Assembly: GCF_014851675.1 (NCBI RefSeq)
Contig: NZ_JACVAE010000001.1
Span: forward strand, 1,612,001-1,676,000
Reading direction: 5' to 3'
DNA from: Rhizobium sp. ARZ01
GTDB taxonomy: Bacteria; Pseudomonadota; Alphaproteobacteria; Rhizobiales; Rhizobiaceae
Length of the DNA: 64,000 nt
Made by a program: the position numbers and the translations under genes. This document shows, piece after piece, positions 9,063-18,409 of the stretch; the first letter of the stretch is position 1; each line of letters opens with the position of its first letter. The notes below the pieces were generated by a model. That model had not been told where the DNA came from and made no database searches. It saw only the letters and a program-made list of their open reading frames with translations.

Positions 9063-10901
9063 TCACCCCCTCGGAAGCGTCACGACGAACCGGGCGCCGT
9101 CGCGGTAGTCCCCATCAAGTTCAATCGTACCCCCATGGCTCTCGACGATCCGCTTGGCGAGCGCCAGTCCGATGCCTGTGCCGGCGTATTGGCTTTCATC
9201 CCGATGCAAACGCTGGAACAATTCGAAAATTCTGTCCGCATGCTTGGGGTCAATCCCGATCCCCTTATCCTCGACGACTATCCTGATTTTGTCCTGCGAG
9301 CCATCGCTGTAGACGCGCACCTTCGGTGCCGCATCACCCATCCGGTATTTGATCGCATTTCCGATGAGGTTCTGCATCAGCCTGCGCAGAAGTTCCGGAT
9401 CACCCCTGATGGCGGGAAGCGGCCCTATGTCAACTTCAGCCTCGGCTTCTCGAACATGCCCCTCCAACATGGAAAGGGCGTCCGTGACGACGGCAGTGAG
9501 GGAAACCGTCTCGAAGAGTCGTATTTGATAGGCGATCTGCGAGTACTCCAGGAGCCGTTCCACCAGTTTCTGCATGCGTGATGCGGCCTGCTGCATGTAG
9601 CTCGCGTGAGCCACCAGCTCGTCCAGGCGTCCTTCGTCAACCTCATCCGCAATGATTTCGGCAAAAGAGGCAATGTGTCGGATCGGCGCTTTCAGATCGT
9701 GTGAAACTGTTGCCGTGAACTGATTCAGCGCCTCGTTCTTGCGCTGCAATTCCAGCGTTTGCCTGGCAAGCCGCTCGTGTTGCAGCTTCGAATCGGTGAT
9801 GTTTCGCCCCACAGCCAGATAGTCGACTGCTGTGCCGTCTTCGAAGCTTGCGATGGCGGTCCAAAGTAGCCAGAGCGGCTGGCCATCGGCACCGGTGTAG
9901 CAGATTTCGCGCGTGCGGAGTGGCGTCGCGGGGGTGTAGTCGCTCGGGCTCCCAAAGGTTTCCCGCCGATCGTCCGTCCCGGCGGCCTCCCAAAAGCTCA
10001 TCCCCACCAGCTTCGCCGGGGTCGAACCCAGAAACGCCGCATATTGATCGTTGGCGAACTGAATCACCATGTCGCCATCGGTGCGCACGAGCATGTCGGG
10101 AAAGATCTGCAGGAAGCTGATCTGCTGCCTGTGCTTTTCGCGAAGAGCCTGTTCAATCCGCTTGAGATCGGTCACATCGATGCGGATGGCGACCACCTCG
10201 CCGCTTTGGGCGACGTGGCTCTCCGAGCGAATCCATCTTCCATCATTGTATGGAATGACCTGCGGCGTACCACACTCGCGATGATGGCGGAGCCGCGACT
10301 GGACCCAGGCTTCCGCCTCCGGCGTTCCCTCCACAACGCCCTGATAAAGGTCGCCGCGAAGATTGGCCCGAACAATGCTCTCCAATGTGGCGCCTACCTT
10401 CACCGAATCTCTTGCGGGGTGACAACGATCACGGAAGGCCCTGTTGAACACCAGCAGCCGTTCCTCGCGATCGAATATGGCGAGGCCTTCGGGAACCGCG
10501 TCGAGTGCGGAATAGACCCGGCTGCCCAGGAGGACCTGTTCGCCATGGCTCCCCCCGTCGTTGATGGTCCGTAGCAGCAGAGCATAACCGGTCGCGCCAT
10601 CATCCGCCGTTAGCGCAAATACATGCGCCGCAGCCTCGAACATCGAGCCATCCAAACGCCGAAAGCGCAACGCATGGGTGTAGTTCCGTTGTGACAATGA
10701 AAGACGATGCAGAAGCAGAAAGGGGTCAGGTTCGTCGAGAAGCGCTGAGAGCGACTGGGAAGCGGCCTCAGCTTGCGCGCTTCCAAAAGCACGCCGGCCA
10801 GCCTCGTTCAGCGTACATCGCGTCGCCGTCAAATCGGTAACGATGACGGGAAACGGCATCAACTCGTAGAGCGAACCTGCAAAGCCCTGCGGTGACTGCA
10901 T
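9063..10901 (-). CDS. PAS-domain sensor histidine kinase, no receiver or membrane segment
   Basis: About 612 residues. Three PAS-like segments occupy roughly residues 1-380: one near LYELMPFPVIVTDLTATRC, a second near SALDAVPEGLAIFDREERL, and a third near FPDMLVRTDGDMVIQFANDQ. The HisKA phosphoacceptor is His401 in VSHDLKAPIRHIASF. The ATPase boxes follow: N box LIGNAIKYR, G1 VVEDKGIGIDP, and G2 YAGTGIGLALAKRIV. No transmembrane segment is seen, so the sensor is probably cytoplasmic. The start at 10901 lies just before the first PAS; an in-frame TTG 9 bp upstream directly follows GGAGGTGG, and a GTG at 10973 is also open. No response regulator gene is adjacent. The HDLKAPIR type H box resembles light or redox PAS kinases, but the signal is unknown. 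Confidence 0.85.
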   Translation of the reverse strand: MQSPQGFAGSLYELMPFPVIVTDLTATRCTLNEAGRRAFGSAQAEAASQSLSALLDEPDPFLLLHRLSLSQRNYTHALRFRRLDGSMFEAAAHVFALTADDGATGYALLLRTINDGGSHGEQVLLGSRVYSALDAVPEGLAIFDREERLLVFNRAFRDRCHPARDSVKVGATLESIVRANLRGDLYQGVVEGTPEAEAWVQSRLRHHRECGTPQVIPYNDGRWIRSESHVAQSGEVVAIRIDVTDLKRIEQALREKHRQQISFLQIFPDMLVRTDGDMVIQFANDQYAAFLGSTPAKLVGMSFWEAAGTDDRRETFGSPSDYTPATPLRTREICYTGADGQPLWLLWTAIASFEDGTAVDYLAVGRNITDSKLQHERLARQTLELQRKNEALNQFTATVSHDLKAPIRHIASFAEIIADEVDEGRLDELVAHASYMQQAASRMQKLVERLLEYSQIAYQIRLFETVSLTAVVTDALSMLEGHVREAEAEVDIGPLPAIRGDPELLRRLMQNLIGNAIKYRMGDAAPKVRVYSDGSQDKIRIVVEDKGIGIDPKHADRIFELFQRLHRDESQYAGTGIGLALAKRIVESHGGTIELDGDYRDGARFVVTLPRG

Positions 10902-11126
10902 TCCTGTCAATGCCACCTCCCGGAAGAACGGCCTGCATAGTACACGGTTACCGGGCCTTTCAACATGGAGCACAAGGCGTGGAGCGGTCGGCGTCGGCTG
11001 GAAGAGGAGCCAGACGCGCCAATTACCCAGCGCCCATCACAATGGCTGAATACACGCCTAAGAAAGCCCGCCCCTTGAGCCTGGTCAAGCGAGCGGACTG
11101 AAATAGATTACGTTACGAGAGGAACG

Positions 11127-11519
11127 TCAACCGAGCCGGACAGTAGGGTTGCCGGCGGCGGCGAGGGAGGCGAGATCGGCGGGCTTCAGTTCGACGGATT
11201 CCCCGCAACCACACGCTGACGTCTGATTCGGGTTGTTGAAGGTGAAGCCAGAGCGCAGCGTCGTGACTTCGAAATCCATTTGCGTGCCGAGAATGTACAG
11301 CACAGCTTCCGGCGCAACCCATACACTGGCGCCAGCGTGCACAATGAGGTCGTCTTTGGGGTTCGGCTCGATCACGAGATCGATGGAGTACTCCATCCCC
11401 GCACAGCCGCCCTTCTTGACGCCTACTCGGATGCCCTTGGCATCGCCACCAGCGTTGTCCACGATCGCTCGGACGCGATCGGCTGCCGCATCGGTGAGGG
11501 TCATAATTTCAAAGGCCAT
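11127..11519 (-). CDS. sufA: A-type Fe-S carrier, SufA/IscA/HesB family
   Basis: 130 residues with the A-type scaffold signature. The three cysteines expected to hold iron or a cluster are one in VKKGGCAGMEYSIDLV and two in the C-terminal SACGCGES. The gene lies 122 bp downstream of sufT on the same strand and ends the SUF cluster, so it is most likely SufA, which accepts clusters from SufBCD and passes them to apo-proteins. The ATG at 11519 follows AAGGAG. No clear terminator was seen downstream. Confidence 0.92.
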   Translation of the reverse strand: MAFEIMTLTDAAADRVRAIVDNAGGDAKGIRVGVKKGGCAGMEYSIDLVIEPNPKDDLIVHAGASVWVAPEAVLYILGTQMDFEVTTLRSGFTFNNPNQTSACGCGESVELKPADLASLAAAGNPTVRLG

Positions 11520-11641
11520 GGGCCATCTCCTTCGCCAGCCGGGTTCAAGGCCCGATGGGTCTGAGTAAGAATGTAGTGGGACCGGGTAAACGGATCAATA
11601 CTCTGGTGCAGCTAGCGCACTACTGCACGTTTGCCGGTTCG

Positions 11642-12022
11642 CTAGTACCAGCCGACGGCGACCTGCGCTTCTTCCGACATACGGTCCGGCGTCCACGGCG
11701 GATCGAAGGTCATCTTCACCTCGACACCGGAAACACCCTCGACCGCGCCGACGGCATTTTCAACCCATCCCGGCATCTCGCCGGCGACTGGGCAACCGGG
11801 GGCGGTCAGCGTCATGTCGATCTTCACCATCCGATCGTCTTCGATATCGATCTTGTAGATCAGGCCGAGTTCGAAGATGTCGGCGGGAATTTCAGGGTCG
11901 TAGACCGTCTTGAGCGCAGCGATGATGTCGTCGCTGAGGCGGGCCAACTCGTCCGCCGGGATTTCAGAGTTGACGATACCTTCGCGGGCGTCGTCCTTTT
12001 CTTGGGTGGCTTCGAGAGACAT
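11642..12022 (-). CDS. sufT: SUF-associated Fe-S assembly protein SufT (DUF59/MIP18-like)
   Basis: 126 residues with the MIP18/DUF59 core: IIAALKTVYDPEIPADIFELG, LIYKIDIEDD, and LTAPGCPVAGEMPGWVENAV with the single conserved Cys, ending DPPWTPDRMSEEAQ. SufT proteins help mature Fe-S targets. The chosen start at 12022 is preceded by GAGGAG and lies 11 bp after the sufS stop; a longer upstream frame runs back into sufS and was rejected. The position between sufS and sufA matches the usual alphaproteobacterial operon. Confidence 0.9.
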   Translation of the reverse strand: MSLEATQEKDDAREGIVNSEIPADELARLSDDIIAALKTVYDPEIPADIFELGLIYKIDIEDDRMVKIDMTLTAPGCPVAGEMPGWVENAVGAVEGVSGVEVKMTFDPPWTPDRMSEEAQVAVGWY

Positions 12023-12033
12023 TTCCAAACTCC

Positions 12034-13275
12034 TCAGGCGAAGAACTTGCGGGCGTAGTCCAGCGCATCGGCCAGCACGTCCACCTCGGCGCGTGTGTTG
12101 TACATGCCGAACGATGCACGGCAGGTGGACGTAACGCCGAAGCGTTTCAAGAGCGGTTGGGCGCAATGAGTGCCGGCGCGTACTGCGACCCCTGCCCGAT
12201 CGATGACCATCGAGACGTCGTGGGAATGGATGCCTTCAAGCTCGAACGCGAAGATCGACCCCTTATCGGGCGCAGTACCGAAAATTTTCAGCGAGTTGAT
12301 CGCGGACAGGCGCTCGTGCGCATAGGCGGCAAGATCGGCCTCATGCGCCGCGATCGCGGCCCGACCGACCTTCTCAATGTAGTCGAGCGCGTAACCCAGC
12401 CCGATCGCCTGCACAATCGGCGGCGTGCCGGCCTCGAAACGGTGCGGCGGGTCGTTGTAGGTGACGATGTCCTCGGTCACTTCGACGATCATCTCGCCGC
12501 CGCCCTGGAACGGCCGCATCTGCTTCAGCCGATCGGTCTTGCCGTAGAGAACGCCGATGCCGGAGGGGCCGTAGAGCTTGTGACCGGTCATCACGTACCA
12601 GTCGCAATCGATGTCCTGCACGTCGACCGGCAGATGCACGGCGCCTTGTGATCCATCGACTAGCACGGGGATACCACGTTCGCGGGCGATCTTGCAGATC
12701 TCCTTGATCGGCACGACCGTGCCGAGCGCGTTCGACATATGCGTGATCGCGATCAGCCTTGTGCGATCCGTCAGGCACTTGACGAAGTCTTCGACATGAA
12801 AGGCGCCCTGGTCATCGACCGGCGCCCAAACAAGCTTGGCGCCTTTCTGCTCGCGGATAAAATGCCAGGGCACGATGTTGGAGTGGTGCTCCATGATCGA
12901 CAGCACGATCTCGTCGCCCTCGCCAAGCTTCGGCATGCCGTAGCCGTAGGCAACCGTGTTGATCGCTTCTGTGGAGGACTTCGTGAAGATGATGTTGTCA
13001 ACCGAAGGGGCGTTCAGGAAGCGGCGCACCTTTTCGCGTGCCCCTTCATAGGCCTCCGTTGCCGCATTCGAAAGGAAATGCAGGCCACGATGGACGTTGG
13101 CGTATTCATTGGAATAGGCCTCGGCGATCGCGTCGATCACCACCTTCGGCTTCTGCGCCGAGGCGCCGTTGTCGAGATAGACCAGCGGCTTGCCATAGAC
13201 CTGCCGCGACAGGATCGGAAAATCCCGGCGGATCGCTTCGACATCATAGGTCGTAACAGGCTTGATCTGGTTCAT
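12034..13275 (-). CDS. sufS: Cysteine desulfurase SufS (class II)
   Basis: 413 residues from the ATG at 13275. It takes sulfur from cysteine as a persulfide for cluster assembly on SufBCD. The PLP Lys is Lys233 in VMTGHKLYGPSGIGVLYG. The persulfide-forming Cys is Cys385 in VTSTCRASFGMYNTR. The N-terminal RRDFPILSRQ and VYLDNGASAQKP are typical of class II (SufS/CsdA) enzymes. An upstream extension in frame overlaps sufD and has no family similarity. It lies 22 bp after sufD. No sufE or sufU sulfur-acceptor gene is present in this window. Confidence 0.95.
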   Translation of the reverse strand: MNQIKPVTTYDVEAIRRDFPILSRQVYGKPLVYLDNGASAQKPKVVIDAIAEAYSNEYANVHRGLHFLSNAATEAYEGAREKVRRFLNAPSVDNIIFTKSSTEAINTVAYGYGMPKLGEGDEIVLSIMEHHSNIVPWHFIREQKGAKLVWAPVDDQGAFHVEDFVKCLTDRTRLIAITHMSNALGTVVPIKEICKIARERGIPVLVDGSQGAVHLPVDVQDIDCDWYVMTGHKLYGPSGIGVLYGKTDRLKQMRPFQGGGEMIVEVTEDIVTYNDPPHRFEAGTPPIVQAIGLGYALDYIEKVGRAAIAAHEADLAAYAHERLSAINSLKIFGTAPDKGSIFAFELEGIHSHDVSMVIDRAGVAVRAGTHCAQPLLKRFGVTSTCRASFGMYNTRAEVDVLADALDYARKFFA

Positions 13276-13297
13276 CTCGACAATCCACTCCAGCCAA

Positions 13298-14572
13298 TCA
13301 GGCGTGCTTTTCCAGCCACTCGGAGATGACGCCTTCCAGCGCCTCGACCAGCGGCTCGTCTTCCAGTTCCTCGACGATCTCGGCGACGAAGGCGTTGACG
13401 AGCATGGCACGCGCCTTGTTTTCCGGGATCCCGCGCGCCATCAGGTAGAACAGCTGCGTGTGGTTGATGTCGATGACGGTGGCGCCGTGGCCGCACTGCA
13501 CGTCGTCGGCGAATATCTCGAGCTCAGGCTTGGCCGAAAACTCCGCATCATCAGACAGAAGAAGCGTGTTGCACGACATCTTCGCATCGGTCTTCTGGGC
13601 ATCCGGCGCAACGCGGATCTGCCCCTGGAAAACGCCCTTGGCACGGTCGAAAACGACGTTGCGGATGACCTCGCTCGACGTCGTGTGCGGTACGTTGTGG
13701 CCGACGGTAAAGGTCACATCCGTATGGCTTTCGCCGCCGAGCAGGTTGATGCCGCGCAGCGTGAGGTCGGACCCCTCGCCCGCCACGGTCACATGGATCT
13801 CCTGCCGCACCAGTTTACCGCCGGCATTGATGACGTAGAGGCGCAGCTTGGCGTTAGCACCGAGTGCAGCCTTGAACTGGCCGAGATGGGTGTCGGTTTC
13901 ACCCTGGGACTGGAAGATGATCCAGGTGATCTCGGCGTCATCTTCGAGCTTGATGTCGCTGACGGAGGTAACGAAGGCGGTTTCCTTGCCGACGGCCAGA
14001 TGCCGTTCGATCACGGTTGCCTTGACGCCCTTGCCGAAGCGAACGGGAAAGCGCGTATTGACCTGGCCGCAGTTCTGCACCGATTGGATCTCGACCGGCG
14101 CATCCAGTTCGAGGCCGTCGGCGAAATCGATGACAAAACCGTCGCGAACGAAGGAGCCATTGATCTGCGCGATGGTGTCGTCCCGGTCACGTTCAACGAG
14201 CCGTTCAGCGGCCGAACCATCGAGCAACGCCTCGGAATAGCTGCGCAATGCAATACCATCCTGAAGACTGCGCACATGTGCCTGGCCATTCGTGACGGAC
14301 AACACGGTCGCGCCAGGCACGATCGGATCGACCCGGCCTGCGCTTGCAGCATGTTCGAAAGCCGGAACCGCGCGCAGAAGCGATTTCAGGTCGGTATAGT
14401 GCCAAGCCTCGACCCGACGGGTCGGCAGGCCCGCAGCCTTAAACTCGCTGAGCAGCGCATCGCGCGCGGCAAGCGTGGCGCCATCGCCGGGCAGATCGCC
14501 CAGTTGATCATTGTAGGCGTCAACCAGGGCGGCTTCCGCCGCGGTCAACTTGATCCCTGCTTGGATGTTCAT
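13298..14572 (-). CDS. sufD: Fe-S cluster scaffold subunit SufD
   Basis: 424 residues from ATG 14572. It forms the SufBC2D scaffold with SufB and SufC. The N-terminal part has a helical region (VEAWHYTDLKSLLRAVPAF) and the C-terminal part has the SufB/SufD beta-helix ending. In that ending, VFQGQIRVAPDAQKTDAKM, LLLSDDAEFSAKPELEIFAD and DVQCGHGATV are recognisable, followed by YLMARGIPENKARAMLV. The conserved His of CGHGAT is intact. It is the fourth gene of the operon, between sufC and sufS, with short gaps on both sides. Confidence 0.94.
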   Translation of the reverse strand: MNIQAGIKLTAAEAALVDAYNDQLGDLPGDGATLAARDALLSEFKAAGLPTRRVEAWHYTDLKSLLRAVPAFEHAASAGRVDPIVPGATVLSVTNGQAHVRSLQDGIALRSYSEALLDGSAAERLVERDRDDTIAQINGSFVRDGFVIDFADGLELDAPVEIQSVQNCGQVNTRFPVRFGKGVKATVIERHLAVGKETAFVTSVSDIKLEDDAEITWIIFQSQGETDTHLGQFKAALGANAKLRLYVINAGGKLVRQEIHVTVAGEGSDLTLRGINLLGGESHTDVTFTVGHNVPHTTSSEVIRNVVFDRAKGVFQGQIRVAPDAQKTDAKMSCNTLLLSDDAEFSAKPELEIFADDVQCGHGATVIDINHTQLFYLMARGIPENKARAMLVNAFVAEIVEELEDEPLVEALEGVISEWLEKHA

Positions 14573-14591
14573 GGATCGCGTCCTTCCCGGC

Positions 14592-15347
14592 TCAGGCAGC
14601 CGCCTCGATGATGTCGGCATAACCGTTGGCTTCGAGTTCATGCGCCAGCGTCTTGTCGCCCGACTTGATCACCTGCCCCTTGTAGAGCACGTGGACCGTA
14701 TCCGGCACGATGTAGTCGAGCAGGCGCTGGTAGTGGGTGATGACGATCACCGAGCGGTCCGGCGAACGCAGCGCGTTGACACCGTCGGCGACAATCTTGA
14801 GCGCATCGATGTCGAGGCCGGAGTCGGTCTCGTCGAGCACGCAAAGCTTTGGCTCCAGAAGCGCCATCTGCAGGATTTCTGCGCGCTTCTTTTCGCCGCC
14901 GGAAAAGCCGACGTTGAGCGGACGACGCAGCATTTCCGGCGAGATCTGCAACTCGCCGGCGGCTTCCTTGACGCGGCGCATGAAGTCCGGCGTCGTCAGC
15001 TCGTCTTCGCCGCGCGCCTTGCGCTGCTCGTTCATGGCAACCTTCAGGAACTGCATGGTCGCAACGCCCGGAATTTCGACCGGATACTGGAAGGCCAGGA
15101 AGATGCCCTTGGCGGCGCGCTCGGCGGGGTCGAGCTCGAGAATGCTCTCGCCGTTGTAGAGGATGTCGCCCTCGGTGACTTCATACTCCTCGCGGCCGGC
15201 GAGGATGTAGGACAGCGTCGACTTGCCCGAGCCGTTCGGCCCCATGATGGCGGCGACCTCGCCGTCCTTGACGGTCAGGTTCAGGCCACGGATGATTTCG
15301 GTGCCGTCTTCGGCAATGCGGGCGTGCAGGTTCTTGATTTCAAGCAT
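14592..15347 (-). CDS. sufC: Fe-S assembly ATPase SufC (ABC type)
   Basis: 251 residues from ATG 15347. SufC is the ATPase that drives the SufBCD scaffold. The Walker A motif is GPNGSGKSTLSYILAG, the ABC signature is FSGGEKKRAEILQMALL, Walker B is LCVLDETDSGLDIDAL, and the switch His lies in VIVITHYQRLL. The TDSGLD variant of the D-loop is characteristic of SufC. It lies between sufB and sufD in the operon. Confidence 0.96.
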   Translation of the reverse strand: MLEIKNLHARIAEDGTEIIRGLNLTVKDGEVAAIMGPNGSGKSTLSYILAGREEYEVTEGDILYNGESILELDPAERAAKGIFLAFQYPVEIPGVATMQFLKVAMNEQRKARGEDELTTPDFMRRVKEAAGELQISPEMLRRPLNVGFSGGEKKRAEILQMALLEPKLCVLDETDSGLDIDALKIVADGVNALRSPDRSVIVITHYQRLLDYIVPDTVHVLYKGQVIKSGDKTLAHELEANGYADIIEAAA

Positions 15348-15417
15348 GAATGTATCCTCTACGGGATCGAATGGGACACGGCGCGCGAAAAGCGCGCCCA
15401 ATTCTTTTGTTGGACGG

Positions 15418-16887
15418 CTAGCCGACCGAGCCTTCCAGCGAGATGCTGATCAGCTTCTGCGCTTCGACGGCGAATTCCATCGGCAGTTCCTGGATCACTT
15501 CCTTGACGAAGCCGTTGACGATCAGCGCGATCGCCGCCTCTTCCGGAATGCCGCGCTGCAGGCAGTAGAACAGCTGGTCCTCGGAGATCTTCGAGGTGGT
15601 CGCCTCGTGCTCGAACTGGGCGGAAGAATTCTTCGCCTCGATATACGGCACGGTATGCGCGCCGCACTTGTCGCCGATCAGCAGCGAGTCGCACTGGGTA
15701 AAGTTGCGCGCGTTTTCCGCCTTGCGGTGGGTCGAGACCTGGCCGCGATAGGTGTTCTGCGACACGCCGGCTGCGATACCCTTGGAGATGATGCGGCTCG
15801 ACGTGTTCTTGCCGAGGTGGATCATCTTCGTGCCCGAGTCGATCTGCTGGTGGCCGTTCGAGACGGCGATCGAGTAGAACTCGCCGCGCGAATTGTCGCC
15901 GCGCAGGATGCAGGACGGGTACTTCCAGGTGATCGCCGAGCCGGTTTCCACCTGCGTCCAGGAGATCTTGGAGTTCTTGCCGCGGCAATCGCCACGCTTG
16001 GTGACGAAGTTGTAGATGCCGCCCTTGCCGTCCTTGTCGCCCGGATACCAGTTCTGGACGGTGGAATACTTGATCTCGGCGTCATCGAGCGCAACCAGTT
16101 CGACCACGGCCGCGTGCAGCTGGTTCTCGTCGCGCTGCGGCGCGGTGCAGCCCTCGAGGTAGGAGACATAGGCCCCTTCCTCGGCGATGATCAGCGTGCG
16201 CTCGAACTGGCCGGTGTTCTTCTCGTTGATGCGGAAATAGGTCGAAAGCTCCATCGGGCAACGCACGCCCTTCGGTACAAACACGAACGAGCCATCGGTG
16301 AAGACCGCCGAGTTCAGGGTCGCGAAGTAGTTGTCGGTCGTCGGCACGACGGTCCCGAGATACTTGCGGACCAATTCCGGATGTTCGCGGATCGCTTCCG
16401 AGATCGACATGAAGATCACGCCGGCCTTCTTCAGCTCTTCCTTGAAGGTGGTGACGACCGAGACGGAGTCGAACACCGCGTCGACGGCGATCTTCGACGT
16501 CTGTACGCCCGCCAGGATTTCCTGCTCACGCAGGGGAATACCAAGCTTCTCGTAGGTCTTGAGGATCTCTGGGTCGACCTCATCGATCGACTTCGGACCG
16601 GACTGGTTCTTCGGAGCAGCGTAGTAGTAGAGATCGTTGTAGTCGATCTTCGGATAGTTGACGCGCGCCCAGGTCGGCTCATCGAGCGTCAGCCAGCGGC
16701 GATAGGCGCCGAGCCGCCATTCGAGCATCCAGTCGGGCTCGTTCTTCTTGGCCGAGATGAAACGGATGATGTCCTCGGAAAGGCCCTTCGGCGCCTTTTC
16801 CATCTCGATGGTCGTCTCGAAGCCGTACTTGTACTGGTCAACGTCAATCTGACGGACCTGATCGATCGTTTCCTGCACGGCAGGCAT
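15418..16887 (-). CDS. sufB: Fe-S cluster scaffold subunit SufB
   Basis: 489 residues from ATG 16887 ([20 protein letters not shown]). SufB is the subunit on which the nascent cluster forms. The typical N-terminal part [21 protein letters not shown], the cysteine- and glutamate-containing core ([20 protein letters not shown]), and the C-terminal [20 protein letters not shown] are intact. It is the second gene of the operon. The 136-bp gap between the NifS-like gene and sufB is the largest before sufT and could hold a second promoter, but I did not find a convincing one. Confidence 0.96.
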   Translation of the reverse strand: MPAVQETIDQVRQIDVDQYKYGFETTIEMEKAPKGLSEDIIRFISAKKNEPDWMLEWRLGAYRRWLTLDEPTWARVNYPKIDYNDLYYYAAPKNQSGPKSIDEVDPEILKTYEKLGIPLREQEILAGVQTSKIAVDAVFDSVSVVTTFKEELKKAGVIFMSISEAIREHPELVRKYLGTVVPTTDNYFATLNSAVFTDGSFVFVPKGVRCPMELSTYFRINEKNTGQFERTLIIAEEGAYVSYLEGCTAPQRDENQLHAAVVELVALDDAEIKYSTVQNWYPGDKDGKGGIYNFVTKRGDCRGKNSKISWTQVETGSAITWKYPSCILRGDNSRGEFYSIAVSNGHQQIDSGTKMIHLGKNTSSRIISKGIAAGVSQNTYRGQVSTHRKAENARNFTQCDSLLIGDKCGAHTVPYIEAKNSSAQFEHEATTSKISEDQLFYCLQRGIPEEAAIALIVNGFVKEVIQELPMEFAVEAQKLISISLEGSVG

Positions 16888-17023
16888 GTCGTTCTCCAAT
16901 CTCGCCGGATCCAAGGTCCGGCAGCTTGTCAACGTCTGGCGGGTATCCGCCGGTTATGTAAGCGCCAGAAGGGGCTTTTCACACCTTTTGGCAAGCAAAA
17001 TCTTGCGTTTCCGCAACTTTCCG

Positions 17024-18193
17024 TCAGGCCGCCGCCACCCCCTGTCGCCGCCGCGCCGCAATGCGCGCGAACGCCTCGAGAAACTGCTCCACGTCGCCCT
17101 CCGCCGTCGTCGGCCCGAGCGACACCCGCAATCCCCCGAGTGCGGCATCAAAGCCCATCGCTGTCAGCACATGGCTCGCGCCGACCTTGCCCGACGAGCA
17201 GGCAGACCCGGCTGAAAGTGCGATGCCTTCCAGATCGAAAGCAATCTGCCCCGTCTCCGACTTCAGGCCCGGCAGACTGAAGAACGTCGTATTGGAAAGC
17301 CGCGCCATGCCCCGTCCATGAATGATCAGGTCAGGGGCAAGTGCCGCCATCCGCTCTTCCATCCGATCGCGCAAGGTCGCGATACGCTCATTGCGCGCGG
17401 CCAGTTCATCCTGCGCCGCCCGCGCGGCTGCCGCAAATCCGGCAAGTGCTGCAACATTCTCCGTGCCCGAACGGTGACCCTTCTCCTGCCCGCCGCCCCG
17501 GATGAGCGGCTTCGGCATCAAGACCTCGCCGCGCGATACCAGCGCACCGCCACCCTTCGGACCTCCGAGCTTATGTGCCGACAGGATCATGAAGTCGGCA
17601 TCGAATTCACCAATCGAGAGCGGAAGCCGACCGGCCGCCTGCACAGCATCGACGACGAACAGACCGCCGCGCTTGCGCACGATCTCCGCCACAGCGCGCA
17701 CGGGCTGTATTATTCCGGTCTCGTTGTTGGCGAGCATGACGGCGACCATCGGCAGACCGCTCGCCGCATCGTGCGCCTCCAGTAGAGCCTCGAGCGCTGC
17801 AAGATCGACCATACCGGCATGCGTCACCGGGATTTCGACGACCTGCTCTTTTTCGAACCGCCCGCCCTCGCGAACCGCCGGGTGCTCGATACCCGAGACG
17901 TAGAGCTTTCCGACTTTGAGAGGCGTGCGGCCCATACGGAATTCAGGCGTAAGTACCATGTTGGCAGCTTCGGTCGCGCCGCTGGCGAAAGTCACATGCG
18001 CGGCATCCGCTTCTACAAGGGCTGCCACATCGCGGCGAGCGCCGTCGATCACGGCACGCGCGGCCCTGCCCTCGCCGTGGACGGACGACGGATTGCCGGA
18101 AAGGTCGAGCGCAGTGACCATCGCCTCACGCGCCGCTGCTAAAAGCGGCGCTGTGGCGTTCCAATCCAGATATGTTCTCAGCCGTCCTGGCAT
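17024..18193 (-). CDS. Cysteine desulfurase, IscS/NifS-like (class I), first gene of the suf cluster
   Basis: 389 residues starting MPGRLRTYLDWNATAPL. Class I features are SGNPSSVHGEGRAAR, the PLP Lys in FMILSAHKLGGPKGGGALV, GGGQEKGHRSGTENVA, and the active Cys in SAGSACSSGKVGASHVL. It is distinct from the class II SufS four genes downstream. An ATG at 18238 would add 15 residues and has AAGGA two bases upstream, so the start is uncertain. The gene directly follows the promoter and palindromic operator at 18306-18356. It could feed sulfur to the SUF scaffold, to tRNA thiolation (ttcA lies in this window) or to molybdenum cofactor. Confidence 0.9.
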   Translation of the reverse strand: MPGRLRTYLDWNATAPLLAAAREAMVTALDLSGNPSSVHGEGRAARAVIDGARRDVAALVEADAAHVTFASGATEAANMVLTPEFRMGRTPLKVGKLYVSGIEHPAVREGGRFEKEQVVEIPVTHAGMVDLAALEALLEAHDAASGLPMVAVMLANNETGIIQPVRAVAEIVRKRGGLFVVDAVQAAGRLPLSIGEFDADFMILSAHKLGGPKGGGALVSRGEVLMPKPLIRGGGQEKGHRSGTENVAALAGFAAAARAAQDELAARNERIATLRDRMEERMAALAPDLIIHGRGMARLSNTTFFSLPGLKSETGQIAFDLEGIALSAGSACSSGKVGASHVLTAMGFDAALGGLRVSLGPTTAEGDVEQFLEAFARIAARRRQGVAAA

Positions 18194-18305
18194 GATTACG
18201 AGTGGCTCCGAATCTGCACCTGGCAAGGCAGCGTGCATTTTCCTTGAAATTTCCGCCGGGCTTGCCGTATGAGACGAACCTCGACACGCGCTTAGCGCAG
18301 TTTAA

Positions 18306-18324
18306 GTTTCGAACGGTTCTAAAC
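18306..18324. promoter_or_regulatory. Palindromic operator candidate at the suf promoter
   Basis: GTTTCGAAC and GTTCTAAAC flank a single G; the two halves are inverted repeats with one mismatch in nine. A further GGTTCTA copy at 18326-18332 lies exactly 11 bp, one helical turn, from GGTTCTA at 18315-18321. On the minus strand the palindrome sits just past the -10 element of the probable suf promoter, where a repressor would block initiation. The protein is unknown. An iron- or Fe-S-sensing Rrf2 regulator (RirA or IscR) would be the expected candidate in Rhizobiales. Confidence 0.45.
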
Positions 18325-18327
18325 TGG

Positions 18328-18356
18328 TTCTAGAAAAGCTGACTGGTTTCGTCAAG
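18328..18356 (-). promoter_or_regulatory. Probable promoter of the desulfurase-suf operon
   Basis: Reading the minus strand, CTTGAC (18351-18356) is the exact rhizobial -35 hexamer. It is followed after 17 bp by CTAGAA (18328-18333), four of six matches to the rhizobial -10 CTATAT. Transcription would start near 18321, giving a leader of about 80-130 bases to the first gene. Confidence 0.55.
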
Positions 18357-18409
18357 ACATCCAGGGCTGTCGAAACGGTTTTTGATCCAGAAAACACGCC
18401 GGAGAACGA

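Noticed and set aside
13276..13410. Upstream extension of sufS by 45 codons
   Set aside because: It overlaps the sufD end and is out of family; the ATG at 13275 gives the normal SufS length.
13262..14611. 449-codon plus-strand frame opposite sufD
   Set aside because: Shadow of sufD, with composition typical of an antisense frame.
15223..17280. 685-codon plus-strand frame opposite sufB and sufC
   Set aside because: Shadow of recognisable suf genes; low-complexity character and no family features.
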